DNA of 53,235 bases from Achromobacter sp. Bel (GTDB taxonomy: Bacteria > Pseudomonadota > Gammaproteobacteria > Burkholderiales > Burkholderiaceae_B). Below the pieces are notes generated by a model. It made no database searches and was not told the origin of the DNA. It worked only from the letters and a program-made list of their open reading frames with translations. This document shows positions 34,442 through 46,114 of the stretch, piece by piece. A program made the position numbers and the translations under genes. The stretch is from NCBI RefSeq assembly GCF_012928505.1, contig NZ_JABBJN010000041.1:1-53235 (forward strand), written 5' to 3'. Position 1 is the stretch's first letter. Each line of letters starts with the position of its first letter.

Positions 34442-34843
34442 TCAGGGAAGGTGCGCGGTGCCCTCCACCATCAGCCGCACCATCGACAGCACGGTCTTTT
34501 TCGTGCTGTCGGGTTGCTGGCGCAGCAGGGCGCAGATTTCAGCGCAGTAGCCGTCGATCGCCGGCGTGGCGGCCGGCAAGGCGGGTAGCACGCCCTCGCT
34601 GGAGGGCACGCCGTGAGGGCCGGGTTCGGTGCCGCTTAGCACGCCGTCTGTCAGCCAGGGGACGCTGGTTTCAAGCGCGACGGCCAGGCGCAGCAGCGTA
34701 CCCCGAGACGGCGAATACCGGTCTTCGCGGGTCAGGATGCGATGGATGCAGGATTGCGGCACGCGGGAGATGCGTGCCAGTTGATTCTGGCTGTGGATGC
34801 CGCGCCACCGCATCAGGGCGCGCAGCCTTTGGGCAAGCGACAT
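34442..34843 (-). CDS. Small XRE-type helix-turn-helix regulator
   Basis: 133 residues. The N-terminal HTH domain (about 3-65: SLAQRLRALMRWRGIHSQNQ, then RVPQSCIHRILTRED) resembles CI/Cro-like repressors. The C-terminal half is low in motifs (a proline-rich stretch, then a helix with STKKTVLSMVRLM) and may form dimers. ATG 34843 is chosen because a TTG at 34885 would lie in the promoter. A perfect palindrome, overlapping its own -10 box, runs up to the start codon, so autorepression is likely. Its stop is 4 bases from the convergent protease stop. Targets unknown. Confidence 0.8.
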   Translation of the reverse strand: MSLAQRLRALMRWRGIHSQNQLARISRVPQSCIHRILTREDRYSPSRGTLLRLAVALETSVPWLTDGVLSGTEPGPHGVPSSEGVLPALPAATPAIDGYCAEICALLRQQPDSTKKTVLSMVRLMVEGTAHLP

Positions 34844-34885
34844 GCCTGCAATGTAGGATTGCAGGCAGACGCGGGCAAGAGTCAA
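34843..34885 (-). promoter_or_regulatory. Promoter and palindromic operator of the XRE regulator
   Basis: Reading leftward: TTGACT (34880-34885), a 16-base spacer, TGCAAT (34858-34863). The -10 box is inside a perfect 10-bp inverted repeat (34858-34867 with 34843-34852, five-base spacer) whose last base is the A of the ATG. Predicted transcription starts near 34851, giving an almost leaderless mRNA. Confidence 0.65.
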
Positions 34886-34903
34886 TCAGTCCTATCTTGC
34901 CCG
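34872..34903 (-). other. Inverted repeat between tatC and the XRE regulator
   Basis: 9-bp perfect arms (34872-34880 with 34895-34903) separated by 14 bases, 23 bases beyond the tatC stop. There is no T run. It may end the his-tat transcript or be a second regulator site, because its left arm touches the -35 box. Confidence 0.5.
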
Positions 34904-34925
34904 GCCATCCTCGTCAGCGACCGTC

Positions 34926-35720
34926 TCAGTGCCGTTCGGTCAGCGAATCCGCGGCATCGTCGGCTGCGGCCGCACCCGGTTTGGGTGACACCATGCGGGC
35001 GCAGATCAGGCCCACTTCATAAAGCAGGCACAGTGGCACCGCCAGCATGAACTGGCTGACCACGTCGGGCGGCGTGACCACGGCGGCGATGATGAAGGCG
35101 CCGACCACGACGTAGCCGCGCGCGGCCCGCAGCTTGGACAGTTCGACGATACCCATTTTCACCAGCAGCACCACGGCCACGGGCACTTCGAAGGTGATGC
35201 CGAAGGCCATGAACATCGTCATGACGAAGCTCAGGTAGGCCTCGATGTCCGGCGCCGGGGTGATGGATTGCGGCGCGAAGGTGGCGATGAAGTGGAAGAC
35301 CGTGCGGAACACCACGAAATAGCAGAATGCCATGCCCGCGATGAACAGGAACGTGCTGGAGATGATCAGCGGCAGCGCCAGGCGCTTTTCGTGGCGGTAC
35401 AGGCCGGGTGCGACAAAGGCCCAGGCCTGGTACAGCACGACCGGTAGGGCCACGATGAAGGCGGCCATCATCGTGACCTTGACGGGCACCATGAACGGCG
35501 TGATGACGCCCGTGGCGATCATGCGGGTGCCTTCGGGCAGCGAGGCCAGCATGGGCGCGGCCAGCACGTCATAGATGGCGGACGCGCCGGGGTAGATGAA
35601 CAACACGATGAATACGGCCACGACGGCGCCGACGGCGCGTAGCAGGCGAGTTCGCAATTCGACCAGGTGGGAGATGAAGGTCTCTTGCTGGCCTTCTTCT
35701 TGGGAGGCGTCCTGGGTCAC
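34926..35720 (-). CDS. tatC: Sec-independent protein translocase TatC
   Basis: 264-residue inner-membrane receptor for twin-arginine signal peptides. It has six hydrophobic helices, the conserved N-terminal FISHLVELRTRLLRA and the first periplasmic loop proline region. FVAPGLYRHEKR and the conserved glutamate in ITFEVPVAVVLL are also seen. It overlaps tatB by 4 bases (ATGA). The Rieske protein encoded in this window is one expected client. Confidence 0.96.
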   Translation of the reverse strand: MTQDASQEEGQQETFISHLVELRTRLLRAVGAVVAVFIVLFIYPGASAIYDVLAAPMLASLPEGTRMIATGVITPFMVPVKVTMMAAFIVALPVVLYQAWAFVAPGLYRHEKRLALPLIISSTFLFIAGMAFCYFVVFRTVFHFIATFAPQSITPAPDIEAYLSFVMTMFMAFGITFEVPVAVVLLVKMGIVELSKLRAARGYVVVGAFIIAAVVTPPDVVSQFMLAVPLCLLYEVGLICARMVSPKPGAAAADDAADSLTERH

Positions 35721-36271
35721 GTCGGTGTTCCAGAGGGCGTGACGGGCTTGGCGGCGGGCGCGGCGTCGTCGGCCTTGGGCGCGCTGGGCGCCGGGGCGGG
35801 TTGTGGGGGGGCGGACGCGGCCGGCACGGGGGCCGGGGCGGTCGCGGCGGGCAGGTCCAGATCCAGGCTGTGGTTCTGGCCCGGCGGGGCGATCGTGCGG
35901 GCAGGCTCGGCCGGGGCGTCCCCGACCGAAGCGTCCCCGACGATCACCGGCGCGACCTTGCCGCTGGCTTCGCGGGCGACTTCGTCGAGTTCCGCGCGGA
36001 ATTGCTGGACCGGTTCCTGCAGCGAGGCGTGCGTGTCGTTCAACGACTGTTGCACGCCTTGCGCGGCGTCTTCCATTTCGTTTTTGAACTTGCGCAGTTC
36101 GTCGAGCTCGATTTCGCGCTGGATATCGGACTTCACGTCATTGACGTAACGCTGCGCGCGCCCAAGCAGGTGGCCGACGGTGCGGGCTACCTTGGGCAGG
36201 CGTTCGGGGCCAATGACGATCAAGGCGACGACGCCGATCACCATCAGTTCAGTGAGGCTGACATCAAACAT
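35717..36271 (-). CDS. tatB: Twin-arginine translocase subunit TatB
   Basis: 184 residues. A single N-terminal membrane helix (MFDVSLTELMVIGVVALIVI) with the glutamate at position 8 is followed by the GPERLP hinge and an amphipathic helix. A long helical region and a proline/alanine-rich tail follow, as in other TatB proteins. It forms the substrate-receptor complex with TatC. ATG 36271 is chosen because it gives the family's standard N-terminus. Confidence 0.95.
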   Translation of the reverse strand: MFDVSLTELMVIGVVALIVIGPERLPKVARTVGHLLGRAQRYVNDVKSDIQREIELDELRKFKNEMEDAAQGVQQSLNDTHASLQEPVQQFRAELDEVAREASGKVAPVIVGDASVGDAPAEPARTIAPPGQNHSLDLDLPAATAPAPVPAASAPPQPAPAPSAPKADDAAPAAKPVTPSGTPT

Positions 36272-36301
36272 TCGACGGCCGCTCGGGAATTGAAGCAATA
36301 A

Positions 36302-36326
36302 GGGCCGGCCCGTTCAGGGCTGGCCC
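36302..36326 (-). other. Intercistronic hairpin between tatA and tatB
   Basis: A 10-bp stem with one internal mismatch (36302-36311 with 36317-36326) and a five-base loop, in the 72-base gap between two genes that are otherwise in a tightly packed operon. No T run. It could stabilise the tatA 3' end and so raise TatA over TatBC; that is inferred. Confidence 0.5.
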
Positions 36327-36343
36327 GGGAGACGAGCCGCAGC

Positions 36344-36571
36344 TCAGGAGTTGGTCTTTTCCTTGGCTTGCACGTCGATGGTTTCACCGGAAACGCGCTG
36401 CTGCGCGATCGGGTCGGCCGGCTTCTCGCCGTTGGCGTCCTTCATGCCTTCCTTGAAACCCTTCACCGCGCCGCCCAGGTCCGAGCCGATGTTGCGCAGT
36501 TTCTTGGTGCCGAAAATCAGCGCCACGATAACCAGAACGACCAACCAATGCCAAATGCTGAAACTACCCAT
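36344..36571 (-). CDS. tatA: Twin-arginine translocase subunit TatA
   Basis: 75-residue pore-forming subunit. The N-terminal helix ([17 protein letters not shown]) is followed by the [20 protein letters not shown] amphipathic segment and a short charged tail. TatA polymerises around TatBC to let folded proteins pass. CGGAGAAA precedes the start; it is 14 bases after hinT. Confidence 0.96.
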   Translation of the reverse strand: MGSFSIWHWLVVLVIVALIFGTKKLRNIGSDLGGAVKGFKEGMKDANGEKPADPIAQQRVSGETIDVQAKEKTNS

Positions 36572-36585
36572 GATGTTTCTCCGAA

Positions 36586-36954
36586 TTACGCGGTGGGGGC
36601 TACGCGCCCTTTCCAGGGCCGCGAGCCGCCGATGATGTGGAAATGCAAATGCGGGACTTCCTGGCCGCCTTCGACGCCAGAGTTGATCATGATGCGAAAT
36701 CCGCCATCAGGGCCCGGACGGCAACCGTTTTCGGCTGCCAGCCGCGGCGCCAACGACATCATTCTACCCAACCAACCTGCGTCCTCACCCGTAATATCCT
36801 GCATGGATGTGACATGACGTCGAGGGATCAGCAGTAAATGCACCGGTGCGGCCGGATTGATATCGTGGAATGCAACAAAGTCCTCGTCTTCATAGACTTT
36901 CTTGGACGGGATGTCGCCAGCGGCGATCTTGCAGAAAAGACAGTTGTCGCTCAT
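36586..36954 (-). CDS. hinT: Histidine triad nucleotide-binding protein (HinT)
   Basis: 122-residue HIT-family purine nucleoside phosphoramidase-like protein. The N-terminal [19 protein letters not shown] and the triad HLHFHIIGG are both intact (H102, H104, H106; the central histidine is the expected nucleophile). The physiological substrate is not settled in bacteria. It sits between hisE (16 bases) and tatA (14 bases), a common betaproteobacterial order. Confidence 0.95.
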   Translation of the reverse strand: MSDNCLFCKIAAGDIPSKKVYEDEDFVAFHDINPAAPVHLLLIPRRHVTSMQDITGEDAGWLGRMMSLAPRLAAENGCRPGPDGGFRIMINSGVEGGQEVPHLHFHIIGGSRPWKGRVAPTA

Positions 36955-36970
36955 TGTCCGGGCTCCGGGG

Positions 36971-37321
36971 TCAGTCTTTGGGGCGGCTTGCCTTCTCGGC
37001 CAGGCCCGACAGGCCTTCGCGGCGGGCCAACTCGGCCAGCACGTCTTCCGGCCGCAGGTTGAAATGCGTCAGCGCGACCAGGCAATGGAACCACAGGTCG
37101 GCGGTTTCGCTGACGATGCGCTCGGGCACGCCGTCTTTGGCGGCCATGACCAGTTCGGTGGCTTCTTCGCCGATCTTCTTCAAGAAAGAATCGGGGCCTT
37201 TGGCCAGCAGCTTGGCGGAGTATGACGCCGTGGGATCCCCGCCGTTTTCGGGGCGGCGGGTTTCCAGCGTGTCGGCGATGCGCGCCAGGATATCGGCGGC
37301 GCTTAGGGCTTGATCGGTCAT
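36971..37321 (-). CDS. hisE: Phosphoribosyl-ATP pyrophosphohydrolase
   Basis: 116-residue MazG-like enzyme that converts phosphoribosyl-ATP to phosphoribosyl-AMP, second step of histidine synthesis. The metal-binding helices appear as [15 protein letters not shown] and [14 protein letters not shown]. The start ATG overlaps the hisI stop (ATGA); the longer open frame upstream runs inside hisI. Separate from hisI here, unlike the E. coli fusion. Confidence 0.95.
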   Translation of the reverse strand: MTDQALSAADILARIADTLETRRPENGGDPTASYSAKLLAKGPDSFLKKIGEEATELVMAAKDGVPERIVSETADLWFHCLVALTHFNLRPEDVLAELARREGLSGLAEKASRPKD

Positions 37322-37722
37322 TTGTAGATCATTTCCGGGTCTTTGAGCACCGGGTCCACGGTGACCCAGGACGCCTGGTCCGTCTGGCCTTCCAGGCGGC
37401 GGTAGAAACAGCTGGCGCGCCCCGTATGGCAGGCGATGCCGCCTTCCTGGTGGATTTTCAGCAGGATGACGTCGCCGTCGCAGTCCAGGCGCAGCTCGTG
37501 CACTTCCTGGACGTGGCCGGATTCCTCGCCCTTGCGCCACAGGCGCTGGCGCGAACGCGACCAGTACACCGCACGGCCGGTGGCGGCGGTTTCGGCCAGC
37601 GCTTCGCGGTTCATCCAGGCCACCATCATGATCTGGCCGTTTTCAAAGTCTTGGGCGATGGCGGGGATCAGGCCGTTTTCGTCGAAAACGACGTCGGTCA
37701 TCCAGCTGGGTTCAGTGCTCAT
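37318..37722 (-). CDS. hisI: Phosphoribosyl-AMP cyclohydrolase
   Basis: 134-residue zinc enzyme for the third step of histidine synthesis. The family segments [27 protein letters not shown] and [14 protein letters not shown] (metal-binding cysteines) are all present. It starts one base after the hisF stop and overlaps hisE by 4 bases. Confidence 0.95.
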   Translation of the reverse strand: MSTEPSWMTDVVFDENGLIPAIAQDFENGQIMMVAWMNREALAETAATGRAVYWSRSRQRLWRKGEESGHVQEVHELRLDCDGDVILLKIHQEGGIACHTGRASCFYRRLEGQTDQASWVTVDPVLKDPEMIYK

Positions 37723-37723
37723 A

Positions 37724-38545
37724 TCAGTCCAATCTTACGGCAATGCCTTGTTCAGCCATGAAGCGCTTGCATTCGCCGACGGTGTGCTGGCCGAAATGGA
37801 AGATGCTGGCGGCCAGCACGGCGCTGGCGCGGCCGGTGGTGACGCCGTCGGCCAGATGCTGCAGATTGCCCACGCCGCCCGATGCGATGACGGGCACCGG
37901 CACGGCGTCGGACACGGCGCGGGTCAGTTCCAGGTCGAAGCCCGACTTGGTGCCGTCGCGGTCCATGCTGGTAAGCAGGATCTCGCCCGCGCCGTAGGCG
38001 GCCATGCGGCGCGCCCACGCCACGGCGTCCAGCCCGGTGGCCTTGCGGCCGCCGTGCGTGAAGACTTCCCAGCGCGCGGGTTCGCCCGCGGCCGACACGC
38101 GGCGCGCGTCGATGGCGACGACCACGCATTGCGAGCCGTGGTAGTCGGAAGCCGCGCGGACCAGTTCCGGATTGGCCACGGCGGCGCTGTTGATGCTGAT
38201 CTTGTCGGCGCCGGCATTCAGCAGGCGCTGGATGTCGGACACCTGGCGCACGCCGCCGCCCACCGTCAGCGGGATGAAGACCTGCGAGGCCACCTGCTCG
38301 ATGATGGGCAGGATCAGGTCGCGGCCGTCGCTGGTGGCGGTGATGTCCAGGAACGTGAGTTCGTCGGCGCCCTGCTCGTTGTAGCGGCGGGCGATTTCGA
38401 CGGGGTCGCCCGCGTCGAGCAGGTTGACGAAGTTCACGCCCTTGACGACGCGGCCGGCGGTGACGTCAAGGCAGGGGATGATGCGGCGGGTCAGCGCGCT
38501 CTGGACGGGCGCGCCGGCCCCGGGGGTGCTGCTGGAGGTGGTCAT
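37724..38545 (-). CDS. hisF: Imidazole glycerol phosphate synthase, cyclase subunit
   Basis: 273-residue TIM-barrel subunit that uses ammonia from HisH to form imidazole glycerol phosphate and AICAR. The barrel starts [19 protein letters not shown] with the first catalytic aspartate. The second aspartate lies in [13 protein letters not shown], and the phosphate-binding IASGGVG is near the C-terminus. About 17 extra residues precede the usual start, so an internal start cannot be excluded. It overlaps hisA by 4 bases. Confidence 0.95.
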   Translation of the reverse strand: MTTSSSTPGAGAPVQSALTRRIIPCLDVTAGRVVKGVNFVNLLDAGDPVEIARRYNEQGADELTFLDITATSDGRDLILPIIEQVASQVFIPLTVGGGVRQVSDIQRLLNAGADKISINSAAVANPELVRAASDYHGSQCVVVAIDARRVSAAGEPARWEVFTHGGRKATGLDAVAWARRMAAYGAGEILLTSMDRDGTKSGFDLELTRAVSDAVPVPVIASGGVGNLQHLADGVTTGRASAVLAASIFHFGQHTVGECKRFMAEQGIAVRLD

Positions 38546-39282
38546 TTTGCCAATTCGTCGGCGCGAGCCTGGGCTGCCTGGAAATCAAGCGTGCCTTCGT
38601 AGATGCTGCGGCCCAGGATGGCGCCTTCGACGCCCTCTTCCTCGACGGCGCACAGGGCTTCGATGTCCTGGATGCCGGCGATGCCGCCCGAAGCGTACAC
38701 GGGGATGCGCACGTGCTGGGCCAGGCGGACCGTGGCTTCGACGTTGACGCCCGACAGCATGCCGTCGCGGCCAATGTCGGTGTAGATGATGGCTTCGCAG
38801 CCGTAGTCTTCGAACTTCTTGGCAAGGTCCAGCACGTCGTGGCGGGTCAGCTTGCTCCAGCCGTCGGTGGCGATCTTGCCGTCGCGGGCATCCAGGCCGA
38901 CGATGATCTGGCCGGGGAAAGCGCCGCAGGCATCTTGCAGGAAGCCCGGGTTCTTGACCGCGGCGGTGCCGATGATCACGTAGGAGATGCCGGCGTCAAG
39001 GTAGCGCTCGATGGTGTCGAGGTCGCGGATGCCGCCGCCGATCTGGACGGGGATGTCGTCACCGACGGCTTCCAGGATGGCCTTGATGGGCGCTTCGTTC
39101 TTCGGTTTGCCGGCGACGGCGCCGTTCAAGTCGACCAAATGCAGGCGGCGCGCGCCTTGGTCGAGCCAACGGGTGGCCATGGCGGCGGGGTCTTCGGAGA
39201 ACACCGTTGCATCGTCCAGGTCACCCTGGCGCAGGCGCACGCAGCGCCCGTCTTTAAGATCGATGGCGGGGATCAGCAGCAT
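38542..39282 (-). CDS. hisA: ProFAR isomerase (HisA)
   Basis: 246-residue TIM-barrel isomerase, fourth step of histidine synthesis. Conserved [20 protein letters not shown] carries the catalytic aspartate; [14 protein letters not shown] carries the second, and YASGGIAG binds phosphate. ATG 39282 gives the family N-terminus; an earlier in-frame start adds four residues. It overlaps hisF by 4 bases. Confidence 0.95.
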   Translation of the reverse strand: MLLIPAIDLKDGRCVRLRQGDLDDATVFSEDPAAMATRWLDQGARRLHLVDLNGAVAGKPKNEAPIKAILEAVGDDIPVQIGGGIRDLDTIERYLDAGISYVIIGTAAVKNPGFLQDACGAFPGQIIVGLDARDGKIATDGWSKLTRHDVLDLAKKFEDYGCEAIIYTDIGRDGMLSGVNVEATVRLAQHVRIPVYASGGIAGIQDIEALCAVEEEGVEGAILGRSIYEGTLDFQAAQARADELAK

Positions 39283-39338
39283 GGTGGGCAGCAAAAAAGA
39301 AAGAGGGGTTGAATGGGCTGGCGCAGCAGGCTCAAGGC

Positions 39339-40037
39339 CTACGGCTGCCAGTCTACAAAATTGCGATACAGGCGCAAACCGTGCTCGGCGCTCTTTTCGG
39401 GGTGGAACTGCACCGCGAAAATGTTAGCTGCCGCCACTGCGCAGGTAAAGGCGACGCCGTAATCGGTTTCACCAACAATCAGGCCGGAATCGTCCGGATC
39501 GGCGTAGTAACTATGGACGAAATAGAAGTGCGTGTCGTCCGGAATGCCGTCCCAGATAGGATGAGAGCGCGTTTGGCGGACTTTGTTCCATCCCATGTGC
39601 GGCACTTTCAGCCGTTCCGGGCGGGTGTCGACCGCGCCCGCCGCGCCGGTGTCGGCGAGGCACGCTTCGTCATCGGCGGCGATCAGGTCGGCAAAGCGCG
39701 GGCCCGAGAAGCGACGCACGACGCCGGGGAACAGGCCCAGGCATGACGTGCCGCCCTCTTCAGAGGAGTCGAACAGCATCTGTTCGCCCACGCAGACGCC
39801 CAGCAGGGGCTTGTTGCGGGCAGCGCGCACGACGGCTTCGCGCAGGCCGGATTCATTCAGGGTGCGCATGCAGTCCGCCATGGCGCCCTGGCCCGGGAAG
39901 ACCACGCGGTCGGCCGCGTCGATGTCCTGGGGCTGGTTGCAGATGCGAATGTCCGCATCCGGGGCGGCGAACGTCAGGGCGCGTGCGACGGAGTGGAAAT
40001 TGCCCATTCCATAGTCGACGATGGCGATAGTGGTCAC
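39339..40037 (-). CDS. hisH: Imidazole glycerol phosphate synthase, glutaminase subunit
   Basis: 232-residue class I glutamine amidotransferase that supplies ammonia to HisF. The nucleophile is C82 in [12 protein letters not shown], and the His-Glu pair is in [12 protein letters not shown]. The N-terminal [18 protein letters not shown] is typical. It lies between hisB (35 bases) and hisA (56 bases). Confidence 0.95.
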   Translation of the reverse strand: MTTIAIVDYGMGNFHSVARALTFAAPDADIRICNQPQDIDAADRVVFPGQGAMADCMRTLNESGLREAVVRAARNKPLLGVCVGEQMLFDSSEEGGTSCLGLFPGVVRRFSGPRFADLIAADDEACLADTGAAGAVDTRPERLKVPHMGWNKVRQTRSHPIWDGIPDDTHFYFVHSYYADPDDSGLIVGETDYGVAFTCAVAAANIFAVQFHPEKSAEHGLRLYRNFVDWQP

Positions 40038-40072
40038 TTCTTTTTGCCTGGTGCGGTGGGTTTGGCGAACGG

Positions 40073-40660
40073 TTACAGCACGCCCTTGGTGGAGGGCACG
40101 ACGTCGCCCATGCGCGGGTCGACTTCCATGGCCATGCGCAGGGCGCGGCCACAGGCCTTGAACACGGTTTCCGCCTGATGGTGGGCGTTGAAGCCGCGCA
40201 GGTTGTCGATGTGCAGCGTGATCAGCGCGTGATTGACCAGGCCCTGGAAGAATTCGCGCGTCAGGTCGACGTCAAAATTGCCGATGTGGGCGCGCGTGAA
40301 CGGGATGTGGTATTCCAGGCCGGGACGGCCCGAGAAGTCCACCACGACGCGCGACAGCGCTTCGTCCAGCGGCACGTAGGCGTGGCCGTAGCGGCGCAGG
40401 CCGGCCTTGGTGCCGACCGCTTTGGCGATGGCCATGCCCAGCGTGATGCCCACGTCTTCCACCGTGTGGTGCGCATCGATGTGCAGGTCGCCCTCGGCTT
40501 TGATGTCGAGGTCGATCAGGCCGTGGCGCGCGATCTGGTCCAGCATGTGGTCCAGGAACGGCACGCCCGTGTCGATCGTCTGCTTGCCGGTGCCGTCGAT
40601 GTTGATGGCCACGCGGATGCGGGTTTCGTTGGTGTTGCGGGTGATCTCTGCGGTACGCAT
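40073..40660 (-). CDS. hisB: Imidazoleglycerol-phosphate dehydratase
   Basis: 195-residue monofunctional dehydratase; the phosphatase domain of E. coli HisB is absent. Metal-binding histidines are seen in [14 protein letters not shown] and [10 protein letters not shown], and again in [13 protein letters not shown] near the C-terminus. ATG 40660 lies one base after the hisC stop; a start three codons earlier would overlap hisC. Confidence 0.95.
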   Translation of the reverse strand: MRTAEITRNTNETRIRVAINIDGTGKQTIDTGVPFLDHMLDQIARHGLIDLDIKAEGDLHIDAHHTVEDVGITLGMAIAKAVGTKAGLRRYGHAYVPLDEALSRVVVDFSGRPGLEYHIPFTRAHIGNFDVDLTREFFQGLVNHALITLHIDNLRGFNAHHQAETVFKACGRALRMAMEVDPRMGDVVPSTKGVL

Positions 40661-40661
40661 G

Positions 40662-41768
40662 TTAAGCACTCAAAATCTCTTGCAGGGCAGCCAGCAAGGC
40701 GGCGTTCTCGGCCGGGGCGCCCACCGAGATGCGCAGGCAGTTGGCCAGGAGCGGATGGGCGTCGGAGAAGTTACGAATCAATATTTTGCGCGTTTTCAGC
40801 GCAAGATGCACGGCGTTGCCGTCCAGCTTGCCGGAAAAGCGCGCGAGTATGAAGTTGCCGGCGGAAGGGAATACCCTGACGCCGGGCAGCGCGGCCAGGG
40901 CCTGGGCCAGTGGTTCGCGGTCGGCGCGCAGGCGCGCGGCCTGTTCGTCCAGCACGTTCTTGTGGCGCAGGACCGTCATCAGCGTGGCCTGGGTCAGCAC
41001 GTCCAGGTTATAGGGCGGGCGCACCTTGTTCAGTTCCGCGATCCAGTCCGGATGGCCGGCCATGTAGCCGAAACGCAGGCCGGCCAGGCCGATCTTGGAT
41101 ACCGTGCGCATGACGACCACGTTGGGCGCGTCCAGCACCTGGGCCATCCAGCTGCGGTCGGCGAAGGGCTGGTAGGCCTCGTCCAGCACCACCAGGCCGG
41201 GGGCGGCGGCGATGATCGCCTGCACGTCGCCGTCGGACCAGAGGCCGCCGGTGGGGTTGTTGGGCACGGCCAGGAACACAACCTTGGGCTGGTGTTCGCG
41301 GATGGCGGCCAGCATGGCCGGCAAATCCAGGGTCAGATCATCCGTCAGCGGCACGCCGACGAAGCGGGCGTGGTCGAAGCGGGCCGCCATGTCGAAATAG
41401 ACGAACGACGGCCACGGCGACATCACGGTATCGCCGGGGTTGCAGCAGGCTTGCACCACGATGTGGATGAGCTCGTCCGAGCCGTTGCCGAACAGCACGT
41501 CGGCGGCATCGGGCACCCCGAATGCCGTCTTCACCGCCTGCTCGAGCGCGGACAGGTCGGCGGCCGGGTAGCGGTTCAGCGCCGTGTCGCGCACGGTGCG
41601 GGCAATGTCGTCGCGAACCGCGTCGGGCAGCTCGTAGGGGCATTCCATCGCGTCCAGCTTGATGCAGCCTTCCGCGTTGGCCACCGGATAGGCGGCCAGT
41701 TCGCGGATATCGGCGCGGACGGTGCCGGCGATGCGGCCGGCGACATTTGCCGCCGGAACCCCGCTCAT
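40662..41768 (-). CDS. hisC: Histidinol-phosphate aminotransferase
   Basis: 368-residue fold type I PLP aminotransferase. It carries the family NPTGG turn ([13 protein letters not shown]), the cofactor aspartate strand [10 protein letters not shown] and the Schiff-base lysine in [15 protein letters not shown]. The start overlaps the hisD stop by 4 bases. It could also act on aromatic amino acids, but the operon position favours HisC. Confidence 0.95.
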   Translation of the reverse strand: MSGVPAANVAGRIAGTVRADIRELAAYPVANAEGCIKLDAMECPYELPDAVRDDIARTVRDTALNRYPAADLSALEQAVKTAFGVPDAADVLFGNGSDELIHIVVQACCNPGDTVMSPWPSFVYFDMAARFDHARFVGVPLTDDLTLDLPAMLAAIREHQPKVVFLAVPNNPTGGLWSDGDVQAIIAAAPGLVVLDEAYQPFADRSWMAQVLDAPNVVVMRTVSKIGLAGLRFGYMAGHPDWIAELNKVRPPYNLDVLTQATLMTVLRHKNVLDEQAARLRADREPLAQALAALPGVRVFPSAGNFILARFSGKLDGNAVHLALKTRKILIRNFSDAHPLLANCLRISVGAPAENAALLAALQEILSA

Positions 41769-43069
41769 GGCTTGTCGATCCGGTACTGGGCGCTGGCGGC
41801 GTGCGCCTGCAGGCCCTCGCCCAACGCCAGTTCGGCGGCGATGCGGCCCAAGGTCTGCGCGCCTTCGCGCGAGACCTGGATCAGGCTGGAGCGCTTCTGG
41901 AAGTCGTACACGCCCAGCGGCGACGAAAAGCGCGCCGTACGGGACGTGGGCAGCACGTGGTTGGGACCTGCGCAGTAATCGCCCAGCGCTTCCGAACTGA
42001 AGCGGCCCATGAAGATCGCACCGGCGTGGCGGATCTTGGCGGTCCAGATTTCGGGCTGCTCGGTCGAGATCTCCAAGTGCTCGGGCGCGATATCGTTGGC
42101 AATCTGGCAGGCCTCTTCCAGGCTCTGGACCTGGATCAGCGCGCCGCGGTTGGCCAGGCTGACCCGCAGGATGTCGGCGCGCGGCATTGTCGGCAGCAGG
42201 CGCGCGATGGCGGCTTCGACTTCTTCGATGAAGGCGGCGTCGGGACAGAGCAGGATGGATTGCGCCAGTTCGTCGTGCTCGGCTTGCGAGAACAGGTCCA
42301 TGGCGATCCAGTCGGCCGGCGTCTTGCCGTCGCAGATGACGAGGATTTCGCTGGGGCCGGCGATCATGTCGATGCCGACCGTGCCGAACACGCGGCGCTT
42401 GGCGGCGGCGACGTAGGCGTTGCCGGGGCCGACGATCTTGTCCACGGGGGGCACCGTATCGGTGCCGTAGGCCAGCGCACCCACGGCCTGCGCGCCGCCG
42501 ATGGCGAACACGCGGTCCACGCCGCCGATGGCGGCCGCGGCCAGCACGATGGGGTTGCGCACGCCGTCGGGCGTGGGCGTGACCATGACCAGTTCCTGCA
42601 CGCCCGCGACCTTGGCCGGGATGGCGTTCATCAGCACCGACGATGGATAGGCGGCCTTGCCGCCCGGCACGTACAGGCCCACGCGGTCCAGCGGGGTGAC
42701 CTGCTGGCCCAGCATCGTGCCTTCAGCGTCGGTGTAGGTCCAGGTCTCGGCGCGTTGGCGTTCGTGGTAGCTGCGAACGCGGTCGGCGGCGGCTTCCAGC
42801 GCATTGCGCTGCGCGGCCGGCAGCGAGGCCAGCGCGGCATGCCAATCTGCCTTGGGGATTTCCAGCGTGGCGGCCGATGCACCAGGCATGCGGTCGAAAC
42901 GTTGCGTGTATTCCACCAGCGCGGCGTCGCCGCGGGTGCGCACGTCGGCCAGGATGCCGGCGGCGGCGCGGTCGATGGACTCATCCTCGGTGGCCTCGAA
43001 GGCCAGCAGCTTGGACAGGGCGGATTTGAATCCGGGATCGCGGGAGTCGAGACGATTGATCAGTGCCAT
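41765..43069 (-). CDS. hisD: Histidinol dehydrogenase
   Basis: 434-residue zinc enzyme that oxidises histidinol to histidine in two NAD-dependent steps. Family segments include [45 protein letters not shown] and the zinc-ligand region [13 protein letters not shown] 43069 is used; a TTG five codons earlier is possible. It is 54 bases after hisG and overlaps hisC. Confidence 0.96.
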   Translation of the reverse strand: MALINRLDSRDPGFKSALSKLLAFEATEDESIDRAAAGILADVRTRGDAALVEYTQRFDRMPGASAATLEIPKADWHAALASLPAAQRNALEAAADRVRSYHERQRAETWTYTDAEGTMLGQQVTPLDRVGLYVPGGKAAYPSSVLMNAIPAKVAGVQELVMVTPTPDGVRNPIVLAAAAIGGVDRVFAIGGAQAVGALAYGTDTVPPVDKIVGPGNAYVAAAKRRVFGTVGIDMIAGPSEILVICDGKTPADWIAMDLFSQAEHDELAQSILLCPDAAFIEEVEAAIARLLPTMPRADILRVSLANRGALIQVQSLEEACQIANDIAPEHLEISTEQPEIWTAKIRHAGAIFMGRFSSEALGDYCAGPNHVLPTSRTARFSSPLGVYDFQKRSSLIQVSREGAQTLGRIAAELALGEGLQAHAASAQYRIDKP

Positions 43070-43123
43070 GGCGTCATGCAGCAAAGCGGAAAGCGGCCGC
43101 CGCGGCGTCGCGGCGGGCGGAGG

Positions 43124-45296
<2,173 letters not shown>

Positions 45297-45301
45297 GGAC
45301 G

Positions 45302-46114
45302 TCAGTTCCTGAGTTTGTAGCCGCTGGCCAGAAGCCGCAGCGCGTAAAGCGATAGAGCCAGGAACACCGCCGTCACGACCCCCAGGCTGCGCCAGGGCGA
45401 GACGTCCGACACCGCGAAGAATCCGTAGCGGAATCCGTCGATGGCGTAGAAGATGGGGTTCCAGTGGGACACGCTTTGCCAGAAGGGCGGCAACGTGTGG
45501 ATGGAATAGAACACGCCGGACAGGAACGTCGCGGGCATGATCAGGAAATTCTGGAAGGCGGCCAACTGGTCGAATTTTTCGGACCACAGGCCTGCGACCA
45601 CGCCCAGCACGGCCATGATGCCGCAGGACAGCACCGCAAACGCCAGCAGCCACAGCGGGTTGGCGGGGACGAGCGACACGAAGAACAGCGCCACCGCCCA
45701 GACGCACAGGCCCACGGCCAGGCCGCGCACGATGGCCGCCAGCACGAAGGCGCCGAACATGTCGCGGTGCGACAGGGGCGGCAGCAGCATGAAGACGAGG
45801 TTGCCCGTGATGCGGCTTTGGATCAGCGACGAGGACGGGTTGGCGAACGCGTTCTGCAACATGCTCATCATCATGAGCCCGGGGATCAGGAACGCGGTGT
45901 AGGGCACGGTGCCGTACACCATCAGGCGCCCTTCGAGCACGTGCGCAAAGACCAGCAAGTACAGCAGCGCCGTGATCACGGGGGCGGCGATGGTCTGGAA
46001 GCCGACTTTCCAGAAGCGCAGCAGTTCCTTGCGCAGCAGGGTCGGGAAACCGGAGCCCGCGTCCAGGCGGGGCTGCACCAGCGGTTGGCTGGTGGTCGCG
46101 TTGGGCGGCGTCAT
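45302..46114 (-). CDS. ABC-2 type transporter permease
   Basis: 270-residue inner-membrane protein of the YadH/NodJ-like ABC-2 family. Six hydrophobic segments follow the N-terminal amphipathic LLRKELLRFWKVGFQTIAAP. The ABC-2 signature region LIMPATFLSGVFYSIHTLPP lies near residue 200. The ATG overlaps the ATPase stop (ATGA). It probably exports a lipid, polysaccharide or drug; the cargo is unknown. Confidence 0.9.
   Translation of the reverse strand: MTPPNATTSQPLVQPRLDAGSGFPTLLRKELLRFWKVGFQTIAAPVITALLYLLVFAHVLEGRLMVYGTVPYTAFLIPGLMMMSMLQNAFANPSSSLIQSRITGNLVFMLLPPLSHRDMFGAFVLAAIVRGLAVGLCVWAVALFFVSLVPANPLWLLAFAVLSCGIMAVLGVVAGLWSEKFDQLAAFQNFLIMPATFLSGVFYSIHTLPPFWQSVSHWNPIFYAIDGFRYGFFAVSDVSPWRSLGVVTAVFLALSLYALRLLASGYKLRN

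Noticed and set aside
34442..34843. XRE regulator as a relic of a prophage
   Set aside because: No integrase, att-like repeat or phage gene is near; the surrounding genes are core and syntenic.
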